A stretch of DNA of 64,000 nt. It comes from CAZOVB01 sp046541415 (lineage in GTDB: Bacteria; Planctomycetota; Phycisphaerae; SM23-33). Below, in pieces: positions 35,557-45,276 of the stretch. The translations under genes and the position numbers were made by a program. The notes beneath the pieces were generated by a model. That model ran no database searches. It had not been told where the DNA came from and worked only from the letters and a program-made list of their open reading frames with translations. Each line of letters begins with the position of its first letter. The stretch's first letter is position 1. The stretch is from positions 1 to 64,000 of the forward strand of contig JBKHDI010000013.1 in NCBI GenBank assembly GCA_046541415.1. The letters run 5' to 3'.

Positions 35557-35569
35557 GGTTGTCCGGTGC

Positions 35570-38500
35570 TCAGCGGTTGCGGTTCTGCAGGCGGCGGGCC
35601 AGGGCGTTGGGGTCGGTGATGCTGTTGGACAGGCCGGCCAGCAGAACCCTGCCGCTCATCTTGCCTGTCTCCAAACGGTCGCCTTCGAAGGGTCCGGGCC
35701 CGCAGCTGCCCGACCCCAGGCCGTGCTGGGCCCAGTCCAGCTGGAGGTAGATTTCCTCTCGCCGCGGCAGTTCGTGGGTGTGCCTGACGGCGTCGAGGTC
35801 TTCGATGCTGCAGTGGCGGGCGGCCAGATCGAACGTCTCCAACCCGGCGACCAGCAGGCCCACGCCCGTCGGGGCGGTCAGGCTCGCCCAGCGACACTCA
35901 TGACGGTTGCCGTTCTCCTGCGGGAAGACATACGGCGTCTGCATCTGGTCGACCTTGGCGGTGTAGCGTCCGACGAGACTGGCCGCCTTGCTGTCGCGAT
36001 AGGCTTCGCCGGGCCCGCGCCCGAGCCACTCGACCTGCTCCAACCGGCCGGGCAGGACCAGGTCCAGCCCGAAGCGGGGCAGGCAGGGCGGCAGGTCCCC
36101 GATCGGCTCGATCTCCACCTCCAGCAGGCAGGTTCCGTCGGGACTGATGGTGTATACCTGGCAGGCGGCAAAACCGTGGGCCTTGACCGGCGGGGCGATT
36201 CGCGTGCGGATCTCGATACGCACCTGCCGGTCGGATTCCTCGCAGTCCAGGCCGACCAGGCGATGGGTCAACTTGTCCAGCCCGGCCTCTCGCCAGCGGC
36301 GGGTGTCTTTTTCGCCGAAACCGCTGTCGTTGTCGGTCATCGCGCGGAAGAGTCCCGGCCGCGGACCGGCCTGGATGATGGTGGTCCCGCCTGCACGCCA
36401 ACTGCTCAAGCGGCCCCGGACGGTGTCGAAGGTCAAATCGAAGCCGCTGCCCGAGACGATCAGCCGCGTCTCGTTCCGGCGGGTCTCCAGCTTGCCTTGC
36501 GACCGGGCCGGTGTACCTCCGGCGGTCGGCTCGACCTCCACAGGCAGCTGGGCTTTGGCCACTTCATACCCGGCCGGGGCCCAGGCCGTTGCGGCAGACT
36601 GGGTGAACGCGACGTTCAGGTGAACCTCCCGGCCTGTCTGGATCGGGGGGATCTCGCAGTCCAGCGCAATCGTCCGGCTGCGGTGCGGCTTGATTTTCGC
36701 CAGGCGGGCCTGGCCCGCCTGGACCACCCGCCCGTCCACCGTCAGCGACCAGTGCAACTGCAGGTCGGACAGGTCGATGAAGTCGCGCCGGTTGGTCACG
36801 CGGATCTTGCCCGCCTGCAGGTCGACCGCGTCGACCTGCACCGGGGCGACGACGGCCTTGTACTCCGCCAGGGCCGGCGAGGGCGTCCGATCCGGGAAGA
36901 TCAGCCCGTCGGCGATAAAGTTGCCGTCGTTGGGCTCATCGCCGAAGTCGCCGCCGTAGGCGTACCAGGTGGTCCCGTCCTCGGTGGTCTGTTCGATGCC
37001 ATGGTCGATCCATTCCCACACGCAGCCGCCCTGGAAGCGGGGGTACTTGTAGACCAAGTCCCAGTAGTTCTGCATCCCCCCGGGCCCGTTACCCATCGCG
37101 TGGAGGTACTCGCAGAGGATCAAGGGCATGGTCCGGCAGGCTTCTCTGGAGAAGTGCCTTCCTCGCGTGTCGACGGGCCCGTGGCCGGTGACGAGCCGTT
37201 TGACGTCGTCCGGGTGTGTATACATGCTGCTGAGCACGTCGACGATTTCCGCTGCCTGATCGCCTTCGTAGTGGATCAGACGGGTCGGATCGAGTTGGCG
37301 GACGGCGGCGGCCATCTTCTTGTGGTTCTCGCCGAAACCCGCCTCGTTGCCCAGCGACCAGAAGAGGATGCTCGGGTGGTTGATGTCGCGTTTGACCATC
37401 CGCACGGCCCGGTCGACATGAGCGTCGGCCCAGTCTTCGGATCGGGCCAGTTGGCTCCAGTCGCCGATGATGTTGAACCCGTGGGTTTCCAGGTCGGCCT
37501 CGTCGATGACGTACAGGCCGATCTCGTCGCAGACATCCAGGAACCGCGGGTCCGGCGGGTAGTGTGACGTGCGGACGGTGTTGACGTTGTGTTGTTTCAT
37601 GAGCATCGCATCGGCGCGGTGCGTGGTGATATCCAGGGCCCGGCCGGTGCGGGTGTGGAACTCGTGACGATTGACGCCCTTGATGCAGATGGCCCGCCCG
37701 TTGACGAGGAATTGCCCATCCTTCAGTTCGATCCGTCGGAAGCCGACCCGCTGGCAGAGGGCTTCGATTTCCTGGCCATCCGCGTCGCGCAGCGAGAGCA
37801 GCAGTTTGTAGAGGTTCGGTGTCTCGGCCGTCCAGGTCTGTATGTTCTCGACAGGGGCCGACAGCGAGACGGTCCTGCTTTCGGCGAGCATTTCTACAGG
37901 CTGGCCCCAGACTGTCCGGCCTTGGGGGTCGAGCAGATCGGCGACGATCCTGCAGCCCTGGGTCCTGTCTCCGGCCAGTTGGATCTCGCCGGAGAGTTGG
38001 CCCGCGGCCAAGTCGTCGTCCAGGTCGGTTCGGAGGGTGAAGTCCTCGATCGCCGCGGCCCGGCTGGTGGCGATCAGGGCCACGTCGCGGAAGATGCCCG
38101 ACAGCCACCACATGTCCTGGTCTTCCAGGTACGTCGCGTCGGACCATTTGAGCACGCGGACGGCGATGAGGTTCTCTCCGGCGGTCAGTTGCCCGGTCAG
38201 GTCGAACTCGGCCGGGACGCGCGAGCCCTTGCTCATGCCCACGTACTGGCCGTTGCAGAACAATTCAAAGTAGCCGTCAACGCCGTCGAAGCGGATGACG
38301 ACGCGGCGGTCGTCCCAACCGTCCGGCAGGTCGAAACGGTGGCGGTAGCAGCCGGTGGGATTCTCGTCGGGCACGAACGGCGGATCGACCGGGAAGGGGT
38401 ATTGGACGTTGGTATAGTGGGGACGGTCGTAGCCTTGCATCTGCCAGTTGCCCGGCACGGCGATGCGGTCCCACCCGGCGTCGTCGCAGTCGGGTGCGGC

Positions 38501-38707
38501 GAAATTCTTCGGGGCCTCGGCCGGGTTGGCAGCGAGTGCGAACTTCCACTGACCGGCCAGGGAAACCACGCGGCTTGACGTGCCCAGCGGGTCGATCAAG
38601 GCTTCATCGCTGGAGCTGTGGGGCGTGAACCTGGCACGGGGGGCCAGGCGGTTGCGGTGGGTCAGTCTGGGGTTCTGCCAGTCGCTTGCTGCGGCGGGTT
38701 CGGGCAT
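35570..38707 (-). CDS. lacZ: GH2 beta-galactosidase (LacZ family)
   Basis: 1045 residues, close to E. coli LacZ (1023). The sugar-binding domain (about 45-215), immunoglobulin-like domain, TIM barrel (about 330-625) and beta-gal small-chain domain (about 740-1020) appear in order. The acid/base Glu is in 'WSLGNEAGFG' and the nucleophile Glu in 'LILCEYLHAMGNGPGG'. There is no signal peptide, so it acts on imported galactosides in the cytoplasm. A XylR-type regulator lies elsewhere in the window but need not control it. Confidence 0.94.
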   Translation of the reverse strand: MPEPAAASDWQNPRLTHRNRLAPRARFTPHSSSDEALIDPLGTSSRVVSLAGQWKFALAANPAEAPKNFAAPDCDDAGWDRIAVPGNWQMQGYDRPHYTNVQYPFPVDPPFVPDENPTGCYRHRFDLPDGWDDRRVVIRFDGVDGYFELFCNGQYVGMSKGSRVPAEFDLTGQLTAGENLIAVRVLKWSDATYLEDQDMWWLSGIFRDVALIATSRAAAIEDFTLRTDLDDDLAAGQLSGEIQLAGDRTQGCRIVADLLDPQGRTVWGQPVEMLAESRTVSLSAPVENIQTWTAETPNLYKLLLSLRDADGQEIEALCQRVGFRRIELKDGQFLVNGRAICIKGVNRHEFHTRTGRALDITTHRADAMLMKQHNVNTVRTSHYPPDPRFLDVCDEIGLYVIDEADLETHGFNIIGDWSQLARSEDWADAHVDRAVRMVKRDINHPSILFWSLGNEAGFGENHKKMAAAVRQLDPTRLIHYEGDQAAEIVDVLSSMYTHPDDVKRLVTGHGPVDTRGRHFSREACRTMPLILCEYLHAMGNGPGGMQNYWDLVYKYPRFQGGCVWEWIDHGIEQTTEDGTTWYAYGGDFGDEPNDGNFIADGLIFPDRTPSPALAEYKAVVAPVQVDAVDLQAGKIRVTNRRDFIDLSDLQLHWSLTVDGRVVQAGQARLAKIKPHRSRTIALDCEIPPIQTGREVHLNVAFTQSAATAWAPAGYEVAKAQLPVEVEPTAGGTPARSQGKLETRRNETRLIVSGSGFDLTFDTVRGRLSSWRAGGTTIIQAGPRPGLFRAMTDNDSGFGEKDTRRWREAGLDKLTHRLVGLDCEESDRQVRIEIRTRIAPPVKAHGFAACQVYTISPDGTCLLEVEIEPIGDLPPCLPRFGLDLVLPGRLEQVEWLGRGPGEAYRDSKAASLVGRYTAKVDQMQTPYVFPQENGNRHECRWASLTAPTGVGLLVAGLETFDLAARHCSIEDLDAVRHTHELPRREEIYLQLDWAQHGLGSGSCGPGPFEGDRLETGKMSGRVLLAGLSNSITDPNALARRLQNRNR

Positions 38708-38857
38708 GGGAACGTCTCCTGGTTGTTGGGGCGAGCGGCTATCTTACCGCATGCGGCCGGACGGGGAAGCCAAAACGCCCCTGCGCTGCCGACAAATGCG
38801 TGCATGACGGGGGCGGGGGGCATATGATACGTCGCTGTCAGAGCAAAGGAGCCCGCA

Positions 38858-39193
38858 ATGAGTGCAGTGACAGAACTGGCCGGCCGACTGGGACAGGCCA
38901 TCGCCGACAGCCCCGAAGCCAAGACCCTCAACGACGCCCGCAAGCAGCTCGAGGCCGACGAGGGCCTCCGGACCACCATGGAGCAGTTCGGCCAGCAGAT
39001 GGAGAAGGTCCATAAGCTCGAACAGGAAAACAAGCCCATCGAGCCGGAAGACAAGAAGAAGCTGGCCGAGCTGGAAAAGGTCCTGGCCGCCTCGGAAAAG
39101 TTCAAGAAGTTCTCCGCCGCCCAGGTCAACTTCTACGACATGATGCGCAAGGTCAACCAGGCCATCCGCGAGAAGATCGCCGAACTGGAATAG
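38858..39193 (+). CDS. YlbF/YmcA family protein
   Basis: 111 residues, all helical. 'LNDARKQLEADEGLRTTMEQ' and 'FKKFSAAQVNFYDMMRKVNQ' fit the YlbF domain. In Bacillus YlbF and YmcA form the Y-complex that directs RNase Y, so a role in RNA turnover is possible. It has AAGGAG upstream. RNase R and a YhaM-like nuclease are in the same window but not adjacent. Confidence 0.75.
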   Translation: MSAVTELAGRLGQAIADSPEAKTLNDARKQLEADEGLRTTMEQFGQQMEKVHKLEQENKPIEPEDKKKLAELEKVLAASEKFKKFSAAQVNFYDMMRKVNQAIREKIAELE

Positions 39194-39249
39194 GGGCTCG
39201 GAGAGACAAGACCATCGCGACTGAACGTCTGAGTCTGGATCTGCCGTCG

Positions 39250-39750
39250 ATGGCGTTGGCTGCGTCGTACGTTTCGATGCTCGACGAATTCACCGCCGCG
39301 GGGGAACCCTACCACCAGAAGAACCAGCAGGACGCCCACGAAGACATCGCCGGGCTGCTGCGTCGCTGGGAGGAGCGGCGCAATGCCCGGAATCTCAAGC
39401 CCGGCCAGCCGGCGGCAACCAACTATTGGCTGGTCCGCGACGGGGCCGAGGTCGTCGGCTCGGGGCGGGTGCGACACTGGCTGACCGAGGCGACCTTCCG
39501 CTGCGCCGGCCACGTCGGATACGACATTCGCCCCTCGGCCCGGGGCCGGGGCTATGCGACGTTGCTTTGCGGGTTGCTGCTGGACGAGGCCAGAAAGATG
39601 GGCATCGTCCGGGCCCTGCTGACCTGCAACGGCGACAACTACGCCTCCATCCGCGTGATCGAGAAAAATTCCGGGCGCTACCACAGTACAATCCAGTTGC
39701 CCCAAGGCCGAAACCATATGCGGTTCTGGGTCGACCTGGCCCGTCCCTGA
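39250..39750 (+). CDS. GNAT family N-acetyltransferase
   Basis: 166 residues from ATG 39250. The acetyl-CoA loop region is 'GHVGYDIRPSARGRGYATLL' and the last motif is 'LLTCNGDNYASIRVIEKNSG'. The reading frame stays open upstream and encodes ATERLSLDLPS, which looks like the usual first strand of the fold. A GGAGAG motif at 39199-39204 would serve ATC 39214. The true start may therefore be a rare ATC. Substrate unknown. Confidence 0.88.
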   Translation: MALAASYVSMLDEFTAAGEPYHQKNQQDAHEDIAGLLRRWEERRNARNLKPGQPAATNYWLVRDGAEVVGSGRVRHWLTEATFRCAGHVGYDIRPSARGRGYATLLCGLLLDEARKMGIVRALLTCNGDNYASIRVIEKNSGRYHSTIQLPQGRNHMRFWVDLARP

Positions 39751-39868
39751 CAGGCCGCCTTTGATGCTGGCGGGATGACCGATACCGCGGCGCTGGCATC
39801 GGCGCTTTGCTGACCGGCCGCCGGGCAGTAAGATGATGCACGGGTCCGCCGCAACGCCCGGGAGCCGC

Positions 39869-41500
39869 ATGGCCGACTACGACGCCGTCATCTTCGACCT
39901 GTTCGGAACGCTGATCGACAACGTGTCGATGGACAGCTATCTTCCTGCCATCGATCGGATGGCCCGGTCGCTGGATGTTCCTCCCGAGCAGTTCCGCCAG
40001 GCCTGGCGCGACGATTCCCTCTCGCACCGACGCGCGACCGGCCAGTTGGCCAACCCCGAGCAGATGGTACACGCCTGCTGCGATCTGCTGGGGGTCAAGC
40101 CCTCGGCCCGCGCGGTCCACCGGGCCGCCGAAATCCGCCGACAGATGTACGCCGAATGGGTCGTGCCCCGCCCCGGGGTCATCGAAACGCTGCAGACCAT
40201 CCGCCAGGCCGGTCTGAAACTCGCCCTGATGAGCGGCTGTACCGGCGAGGTGCCCGCCCTCTGGCCCGAAACGGAAATGGCCCAGTTCTTCTCCGCTGCC
40301 CTGTTCTCCTGCGTGCTGGGCCTGGAGAAGCCCGATCCTGCGTTCTACGCCGCCGCACTGGAAGCCCTGGACGTTCCGGCCTCGCGCTGTCTCTACGTCG
40401 GTGACGGAGCCAGCGACGAGCTGGACGGGGCCGTCGAGGCGGGCATGCAGGCGGTGCTGCTGGTCGCCGCCCATGAGCGGTCGACGGTCATGGCCCGCCA
40501 GCAGTGTCGCGACTGGATGGGCAAGACCATCACCGACATCCGCCAGGTGCCCCGATTGCTGGGCCTGGACCAACCGGCCGATCGCGACCCGTTCGACGTC
40601 GGGGCCGAACTCTTCGAGCAGACCCTCTCGGACAGCGCAGCCGAGGCCCTGGCCGAGACCCCCGCCGGGGCCGAGGAAGGCGACGATGAGACTTCTGACG
40701 ACGGCGAGGTCCCGGAACTGTCGCTGGCCGATGAGCAGATGCCCCAGACCCCGTCAACGGCGGATGCTGTCCCGCCGCCCCGGTCGCCCAAGGCGAAGGC
40801 AGGCAGGTCCCGGCGTCCCAAGCGCAAGGGCCAGTCACCGTTCCGTGCGGTCTGCTTCGGCCTGCAGGGGACGCTGGTGGCCAATCCGGACCCCGACGGG
40901 CTCAAGACGGTTTTGCGGCGGGTGGCAGGCCGTGTCGGGGCCGACCCGGGACGCTTCTGCAAGCTCTGGCAGGGACGGGATGTCCGATCCGAGCGGATCG
41001 TCGGGACGCTTGCATCGCCTTCGGCGGCCATCCGCCACATCTGTCGCCAGCTGCGCGTCGATCCTGCCGACGACCAGATCCGACACGCGGTGACGTGCCT
41101 GTATGAGTACGCCTGGCTGTCGCTGCTGCCCGCGCCGGACGCCTTGGGCGTGCTGCACAGGCTCAGACGCCTGGGCTGGAAGACGGCCTGCCTGGCCCGC
41201 TGCTCGGTGGAGGTGCCCCAATACTGGCCGCGAACCGTCTTTGCCGAGCTGTTCGATACGACCGTATTCTCCTGCCAGCAGCGAATGGACCTGGACCAGC
41301 CGGAGATGTTCCAACTGGCCGCGGCCATGCTGGGCACGCGGGCCGAGCGGTGCTGCTTCGTCTCGGACAAACCCGAACAGCTGGCCGTGGCGAATCTGGC
41401 CGGTATGACCGCCGTGCTGTATAACCCCTCTGCCGGGCCGGCCGACTGGCCTGGCAGACAACTGACCAACCTGGACAAGATCATGCGCGTCCTTCGTTAG
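39869..41500 (+). CDS. tandem HAD-domain protein with an inactive second domain
   Basis: 543 residues from ATG 39869 (GGGAG upstream). Residues 5-215 form a HAD hydrolase: nucleophile Asp10 in FDLFGTLID, 'LMSGCTGEVP', Lys in 'GLEKPDPAFY' and 'YVGDGASDELDGA'. An acidic then basic linker (about 260-325) leads to a second HAD-like domain (about 325-540). There the nucleophile is Gly331 (CFGLQGTLV) and the Lys motif reads MDLDQPEMF. The second domain is probably a non-catalytic partner. Confidence 0.82.
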   Translation: MADYDAVIFDLFGTLIDNVSMDSYLPAIDRMARSLDVPPEQFRQAWRDDSLSHRRATGQLANPEQMVHACCDLLGVKPSARAVHRAAEIRRQMYAEWVVPRPGVIETLQTIRQAGLKLALMSGCTGEVPALWPETEMAQFFSAALFSCVLGLEKPDPAFYAAALEALDVPASRCLYVGDGASDELDGAVEAGMQAVLLVAAHERSTVMARQQCRDWMGKTITDIRQVPRLLGLDQPADRDPFDVGAELFEQTLSDSAAEALAETPAGAEEGDDETSDDGEVPELSLADEQMPQTPSTADAVPPPRSPKAKAGRSRRPKRKGQSPFRAVCFGLQGTLVANPDPDGLKTVLRRVAGRVGADPGRFCKLWQGRDVRSERIVGTLASPSAAIRHICRQLRVDPADDQIRHAVTCLYEYAWLSLLPAPDALGVLHRLRRLGWKTACLARCSVEVPQYWPRTVFAELFDTTVFSCQQRMDLDQPEMFQLAAAMLGTRAERCCFVSDKPEQLAVANLAGMTAVLYNPSAGPADWPGRQLTNLDKIMRVLR

Positions 41501-41508
41501 GGGCTCCG

Positions 41509-42207
41509 ATGACCACGGAAACCAAACAGGCAGTCCTGCTGGACATGGGCAATACGCTGGTGGAATACTGGCCGGGCTGCGAGTGGACGGCCGTTTTGGC
41601 CGAGGCCATCGATGCCTGCAAGGCTCACCTTCTCGCCGACGGCTGGCCGAACATCGCCGCCGACGAAATCGCCCGCCGGGTCGAGCTCCAGCGGCATATC
41701 CGGCAGGGGCTGGAGGTCGCGCCGCTGCAGCGGCGCCTGGCTGCGATTTTCGAGTTGCAAGACGCCGCCGCGACCGCGCTGTGCGAGGTGTTCATGGGGC
41801 CGATCTTCGCCCGGGGCCGCGTCTACGAAGATGCGTTCGAGATTTTGGACCACCTCCGCGCCCGCGGCGTGCGGACGGCGATCCTGTCCAACAGCCCCTG
41901 GGGCAGCCCGGCGGCCCTGTGGCGCGCCGAGATGCGCAGGCTGGGCCTGGCCGAGAAGGTCGACCTGTGCGTTTTCTGCGGCGACGTCGGCTGGCGCAAG
42001 CCCGATCGCCGCGCCTTCGAGTACGTCCTGGATCGCCTGGGTCTGGACCCGGGCGACTGCTTGTTCGTTGGCGACGACCCGCGGTGGGACATCGTCGGCC
42101 CCGAACAGATCGGCATGGATGCGGTGCTGATCGACCGCACCGGCCGGACCGAAGGAGCCATCACCTCCCTGCGAGACCTGCTGGACCGCCCCGACCTGCC
42201 GGTATAG
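41509..42207 (+). CDS. HAD family hydrolase
   Basis: 232 residues, 8 bases after the tandem HAD gene, so one operon. Motifs: LLDMGNTLVE with Asp nucleophile, 'AILSNSPWGSP', 'CGDVGWRKPDRRAFEYVL' with Lys, and 'CLFVGDDPRWDIVGPEQIG'. It should be an active phosphatase of the subclass with a helical cap. Substrate unknown. Confidence 0.88.
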   Translation: MTTETKQAVLLDMGNTLVEYWPGCEWTAVLAEAIDACKAHLLADGWPNIAADEIARRVELQRHIRQGLEVAPLQRRLAAIFELQDAAATALCEVFMGPIFARGRVYEDAFEILDHLRARGVRTAILSNSPWGSPAALWRAEMRRLGLAEKVDLCVFCGDVGWRKPDRRAFEYVLDRLGLDPGDCLFVGDDPRWDIVGPEQIGMDAVLIDRTGRTEGAITSLRDLLDRPDLPV

Positions 42208-42324
42208 CGATTGTGAGGGGTGGCATGCTTCTGGCTGCAGAAGCATGTCGATGCTCCCCCAAAGCCATCGCATGCTTCCCCTTCGCTACTCTCGTGGAAA
42301 GATGGCACCCGGACCTGCGTCTTG

Positions 42325-42368
42325 GCAATCCGCCAATCCGCAATCCGCAATCCGAAATCGGGATTCCG
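42325..42368. repeat. iterated CAATCCG heptamers between convergent genes
   Basis: CAATCCG occurs about four times in register or near it, followed by a near palindrome around CCGAAATCGGGAT. It lies between the HAD and YhaM-like stops and could act as a bidirectional terminator or be a decayed simple repeat. Confidence 0.5.
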
Positions 42369-42375
42369 CAATGGG

Positions 42376-43353
42376 CTACAGCGTCTGGCTGTGCTTATAG
42401 ATGGCGGTTTCCAGCGAGCGGATGTAGGGGGTGAAGTTCGACTCCGGGTCGCTGTCGGATTCGATGGCGTTGGTGGTCATCCACATCTTGGCGTCGAGGT
42501 TGTCGATGTAGTGCAGGAAGAAGGCCTCAGGGATCATCGGCAGCTTGGGCGAGCCGTACTCGTGGACCCCGTGGTGGGCCAGGATCATATGCTGCAGCAG
42601 GTCCAGGGTCCGCTGGGGGAAATCCTCGCCGGTTTCCTCGGCCACCTGGCGGGCCTTGTCGGCGATCCAGAGGGCCGCCAGCGTGATGTGCCCGACCAGC
42701 CTGCCGCGGTCGGTGTACTTGATGGTCACCTCGCTGGCCAGCTCGGCCGTCTTGGCGATATCGTGCAGCAGCACGCCGGCCAGGACCAGGTCGCCGTTGA
42801 CCTTCGGGTACAGCGGCAGGAGCACCTTGGCAGCCCGGGCGAGGTTCAGCGTGTGCTCCAGCAGCCCGCCGACAAACGGGTGGTGCATCTGCATCGCAGC
42901 CGGGGCGCGCTTGAAGGCGGCCACAAGATCGGTGTCTTCCACGAACTGCTTGATCAGCAGGCGGATGTGCGGGTCCTGGATGGTCCGAAGGATCTCCAGC
43001 AGCTCCGACCACATTTCTTCGATGTCGTTGCCGCTGATCGGCAGGAAGTCGCCCAGGTCGACCTTCTCGCTGCTGATCGGCCGGCAGGCGTCGATGACCA
43101 TCTGGATCGCGCCGCGGTACTCTTCGCAACGTCCCTTGACCTGCAGGAACCCGTCGACCGGGATCGACTGGAAGATTGTCTCGTTGGCCTGCCACATCCG
43201 CGCCGAGATCGTGCCCGTCTTGTCCACCAGCGTCGCGGAGATGTAATAATCGCCCCGCTTGGTGGTCCGCAGGTCCTTCTCGCGGACGAGGAAGACCTGG
43301 TCGACGGCCTGGTTGGCCAGCAGCTGATCGATGTAAAGTCGTTCTGTGTTCAT
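42376..43353 (-). CDS. YhaM-like 3'-5' exoribonuclease (OB fold + HD domain)
   Basis: 325 residues from ATG 43353; a start at 43416 is less likely. An N-terminal OB-fold ('YYISATLVDKTGTISARMWQ') is followed by an HD domain with 'GGLLEHTLNLARAA', 'LLHDIAKTAEL' and 'HMILAHHG'. This is the order of Bacillus YhaM (314 residues), a metal-dependent exonuclease. Acts in cytoplasmic RNA or DNA turnover. It is divergent from proS. Confidence 0.85.
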   Translation of the reverse strand: MNTERLYIDQLLANQAVDQVFLVREKDLRTTKRGDYYISATLVDKTGTISARMWQANETIFQSIPVDGFLQVKGRCEEYRGAIQMVIDACRPISSEKVDLGDFLPISGNDIEEMWSELLEILRTIQDPHIRLLIKQFVEDTDLVAAFKRAPAAMQMHHPFVGGLLEHTLNLARAAKVLLPLYPKVNGDLVLAGVLLHDIAKTAELASEVTIKYTDRGRLVGHITLAALWIADKARQVAEETGEDFPQRTLDLLQHMILAHHGVHEYGSPKLPMIPEAFFLHYIDNLDAKMWMTTNAIESDSDPESNFTPYIRSLETAIYKHSQTL

Positions 43354-43452
43354 GGTGGACCGATTGTACCGGCCCGGCGCGACGTTGCAAACCGCCTTGT
43401 CTGCGTGTATAAGCAAGGACCTGTTCGCCCACCACCCACGGAGCCAGAACCG

Positions 43453-45270
43453 ATGAGATACAGCCAGCTACTGATCCCCACCGTCAAGGAAACCCCAGCC
43501 GAGGCGGAGATCCCCTCCCACCAGCTGATGATCCGCGCCGGATACATCCGCAAGCTCGCTTCGGGCACCTATACCTACCTGCCGATCGGCTGGCGGAGCA
43601 TCCTGAAGATATCCAACATCATCCGCGAAGAGATGAACGCCGCCGGTGCACAGGAAATCTCCATGCCCATTCTTCAGCCGATGGAACTGTGGGAGAAGAC
43701 CGGCCGCAACGTCGTCTTCCAGGACATCATGTGCAAATTCCAGGATCGTCACGGGCGGATGAACGTCCTGGCCCCTACGGCCGAGGAGGTCGTCACCTCT
43801 GTGGCCGCCGCGGAGATCAGTTCCTACAAGCAACTGCCGATCAACCTCTATCAGATCAACACCAAGTTCCGCGATGAATTCCGCCCGCGGTTCGGCGTGC
43901 TTCGCAGTCGCGAGTTCATCATGAAGGACGCCTACTCCTTCGACGCCGACGCAGCCGGGCTGGACAAGTCGTACAGGAAGATGTACGACGCCTACTGTCG
44001 CATCTTCCAACGCTGCGGGCTGAAGTATGTCACCGTCGAGGCCGACTCCGGGGGCATGGGCGGGACGGACACCGAGGAGTTCATGGTCCCCTGTGCCGCC
44101 GGTGAAGACGTGCTGATCAGCTCGGACAAGGGCAACTACGCCGCCAACGTCGAAAAGGCCGAGACCGGCCCGCGTGAACATGACCTGTCCGGCGATCCGA
44201 CCGGCGAGTTGGACGTGGTCGATACCCCCGACTGCACGACCATCGACGAGGTCTCGACGTTCTTCAAGAAGCAGCTGAAGACCAAGCTCAAGCCCGAGAA
44301 CATGCTCAAGACGCTCGTGCTCCGGGCCAGTGGCAGCGAGATGGGCGAGAACGACCCCGTCTGGATCGTCGCCGTCGTCCGCGGTGACCACGAACTGAAC
44401 GAAATGAAGCTCCTGGCCCGCGTCCGCGAGAAGTTCGGGACCATCGAATCGCTGATCATGGCCGAGCCGGCCGAGGCCGCCGAAGCCGGCTTCGTCATCG
44501 GCTACGTAGGACCCTACGTGCTGGGCGAAACATGCAAGTCGGTGATGTTCGTCGATCCCGATGCAGCCCGGGGCGGCTTCTGGGTCTCCGGGGCCAACGA
44601 GGCCGACAAACACGTCCGCCACTTCAACTGGCAGCGCGACGTGGTCGAGCCTCTACAAGGAGCAGCCGAGTTCCGCCTGTTCGTCTCGGACATCCGCAAC
44701 GCCCAGGCCGGCGACCCCTCGCCAAAGGAAGACGGCGGGGTGTTGCAGGAATCGCGCGGAATCGAGGTGGGCCACGTCTTCAAGCTCGGCCGGAAGTACG
44801 CCAAGGTCCTCGGCGCGACGTTCCTGGACGACAGCGGCAAGGAGCAGACCTGCCTGATGGGCTGTTACGGCATCGGGGTCAACCGCATCCTGGCCTCGGC
44901 GATCGAACTGGGCCACGATGAGAACGGCTGCGTCCTGCCGGTCAACATCGCCCCCTTCCAGGTGATCGTCGTGCAGGTCAACAACGACAGCCCCGCTGTC
45001 CGCGACGCCGCGACGGGGATCTACGAGACGCTCAAGGGCGCCGGCGTCGACGTGCTGCTGGATGACCGCGACGCCAGGCCCGGGGTGAAATTCAAGGACG
45101 CCGACCTGCTGGGAATCCCCTTGCGGGTGGTTGTCGGCGAGCGGGGCCTGAAAGACAACCAGGTCGAAGTCAAACAGCGGACAGCAGAGTCGCCCAGCCT
45201 GATCCCGCTGGAATCGGCCGCCCAGGCCGCCATCACCGCCATCGAGCAGATCAAAAGCCTCGGCCAGTAA
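43453..45270 (+). CDS. proS: prolyl-tRNA synthetase
   Basis: 605 residues from ATG 43453. It charges tRNA-Pro. Class II motifs are seen ('GTYTYLPIGWRSILK', 'FRDEFRPRFGVLRSREFIMK'). A YbaK-like editing insertion occupies about 240-400, which makes it the bacterial (E. coli) type. The anticodon domain ends the protein ('VDVLLDDRDARPGVKFKDAD'). It is followed after 6 bases by an acyltransferase. Confidence 0.96.
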   Translation: MRYSQLLIPTVKETPAEAEIPSHQLMIRAGYIRKLASGTYTYLPIGWRSILKISNIIREEMNAAGAQEISMPILQPMELWEKTGRNVVFQDIMCKFQDRHGRMNVLAPTAEEVVTSVAAAEISSYKQLPINLYQINTKFRDEFRPRFGVLRSREFIMKDAYSFDADAAGLDKSYRKMYDAYCRIFQRCGLKYVTVEADSGGMGGTDTEEFMVPCAAGEDVLISSDKGNYAANVEKAETGPREHDLSGDPTGELDVVDTPDCTTIDEVSTFFKKQLKTKLKPENMLKTLVLRASGSEMGENDPVWIVAVVRGDHELNEMKLLARVREKFGTIESLIMAEPAEAAEAGFVIGYVGPYVLGETCKSVMFVDPDAARGGFWVSGANEADKHVRHFNWQRDVVEPLQGAAEFRLFVSDIRNAQAGDPSPKEDGGVLQESRGIEVGHVFKLGRKYAKVLGATFLDDSGKEQTCLMGCYGIGVNRILASAIELGHDENGCVLPVNIAPFQVIVVQVNNDSPAVRDAATGIYETLKGAGVDVLLDDRDARPGVKFKDADLLGIPLRVVVGERGLKDNQVEVKQRTAESPSLIPLESAAQAAITAIEQIKSLGQ

Positions 45271-45276
45271 CCCTCC

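Noticed and set aside
42220..43452. 411-codon N-terminal extension of proS
   Set aside because: It is antisense to the YhaM-like gene and matches nothing; proS starts normally at 43453.
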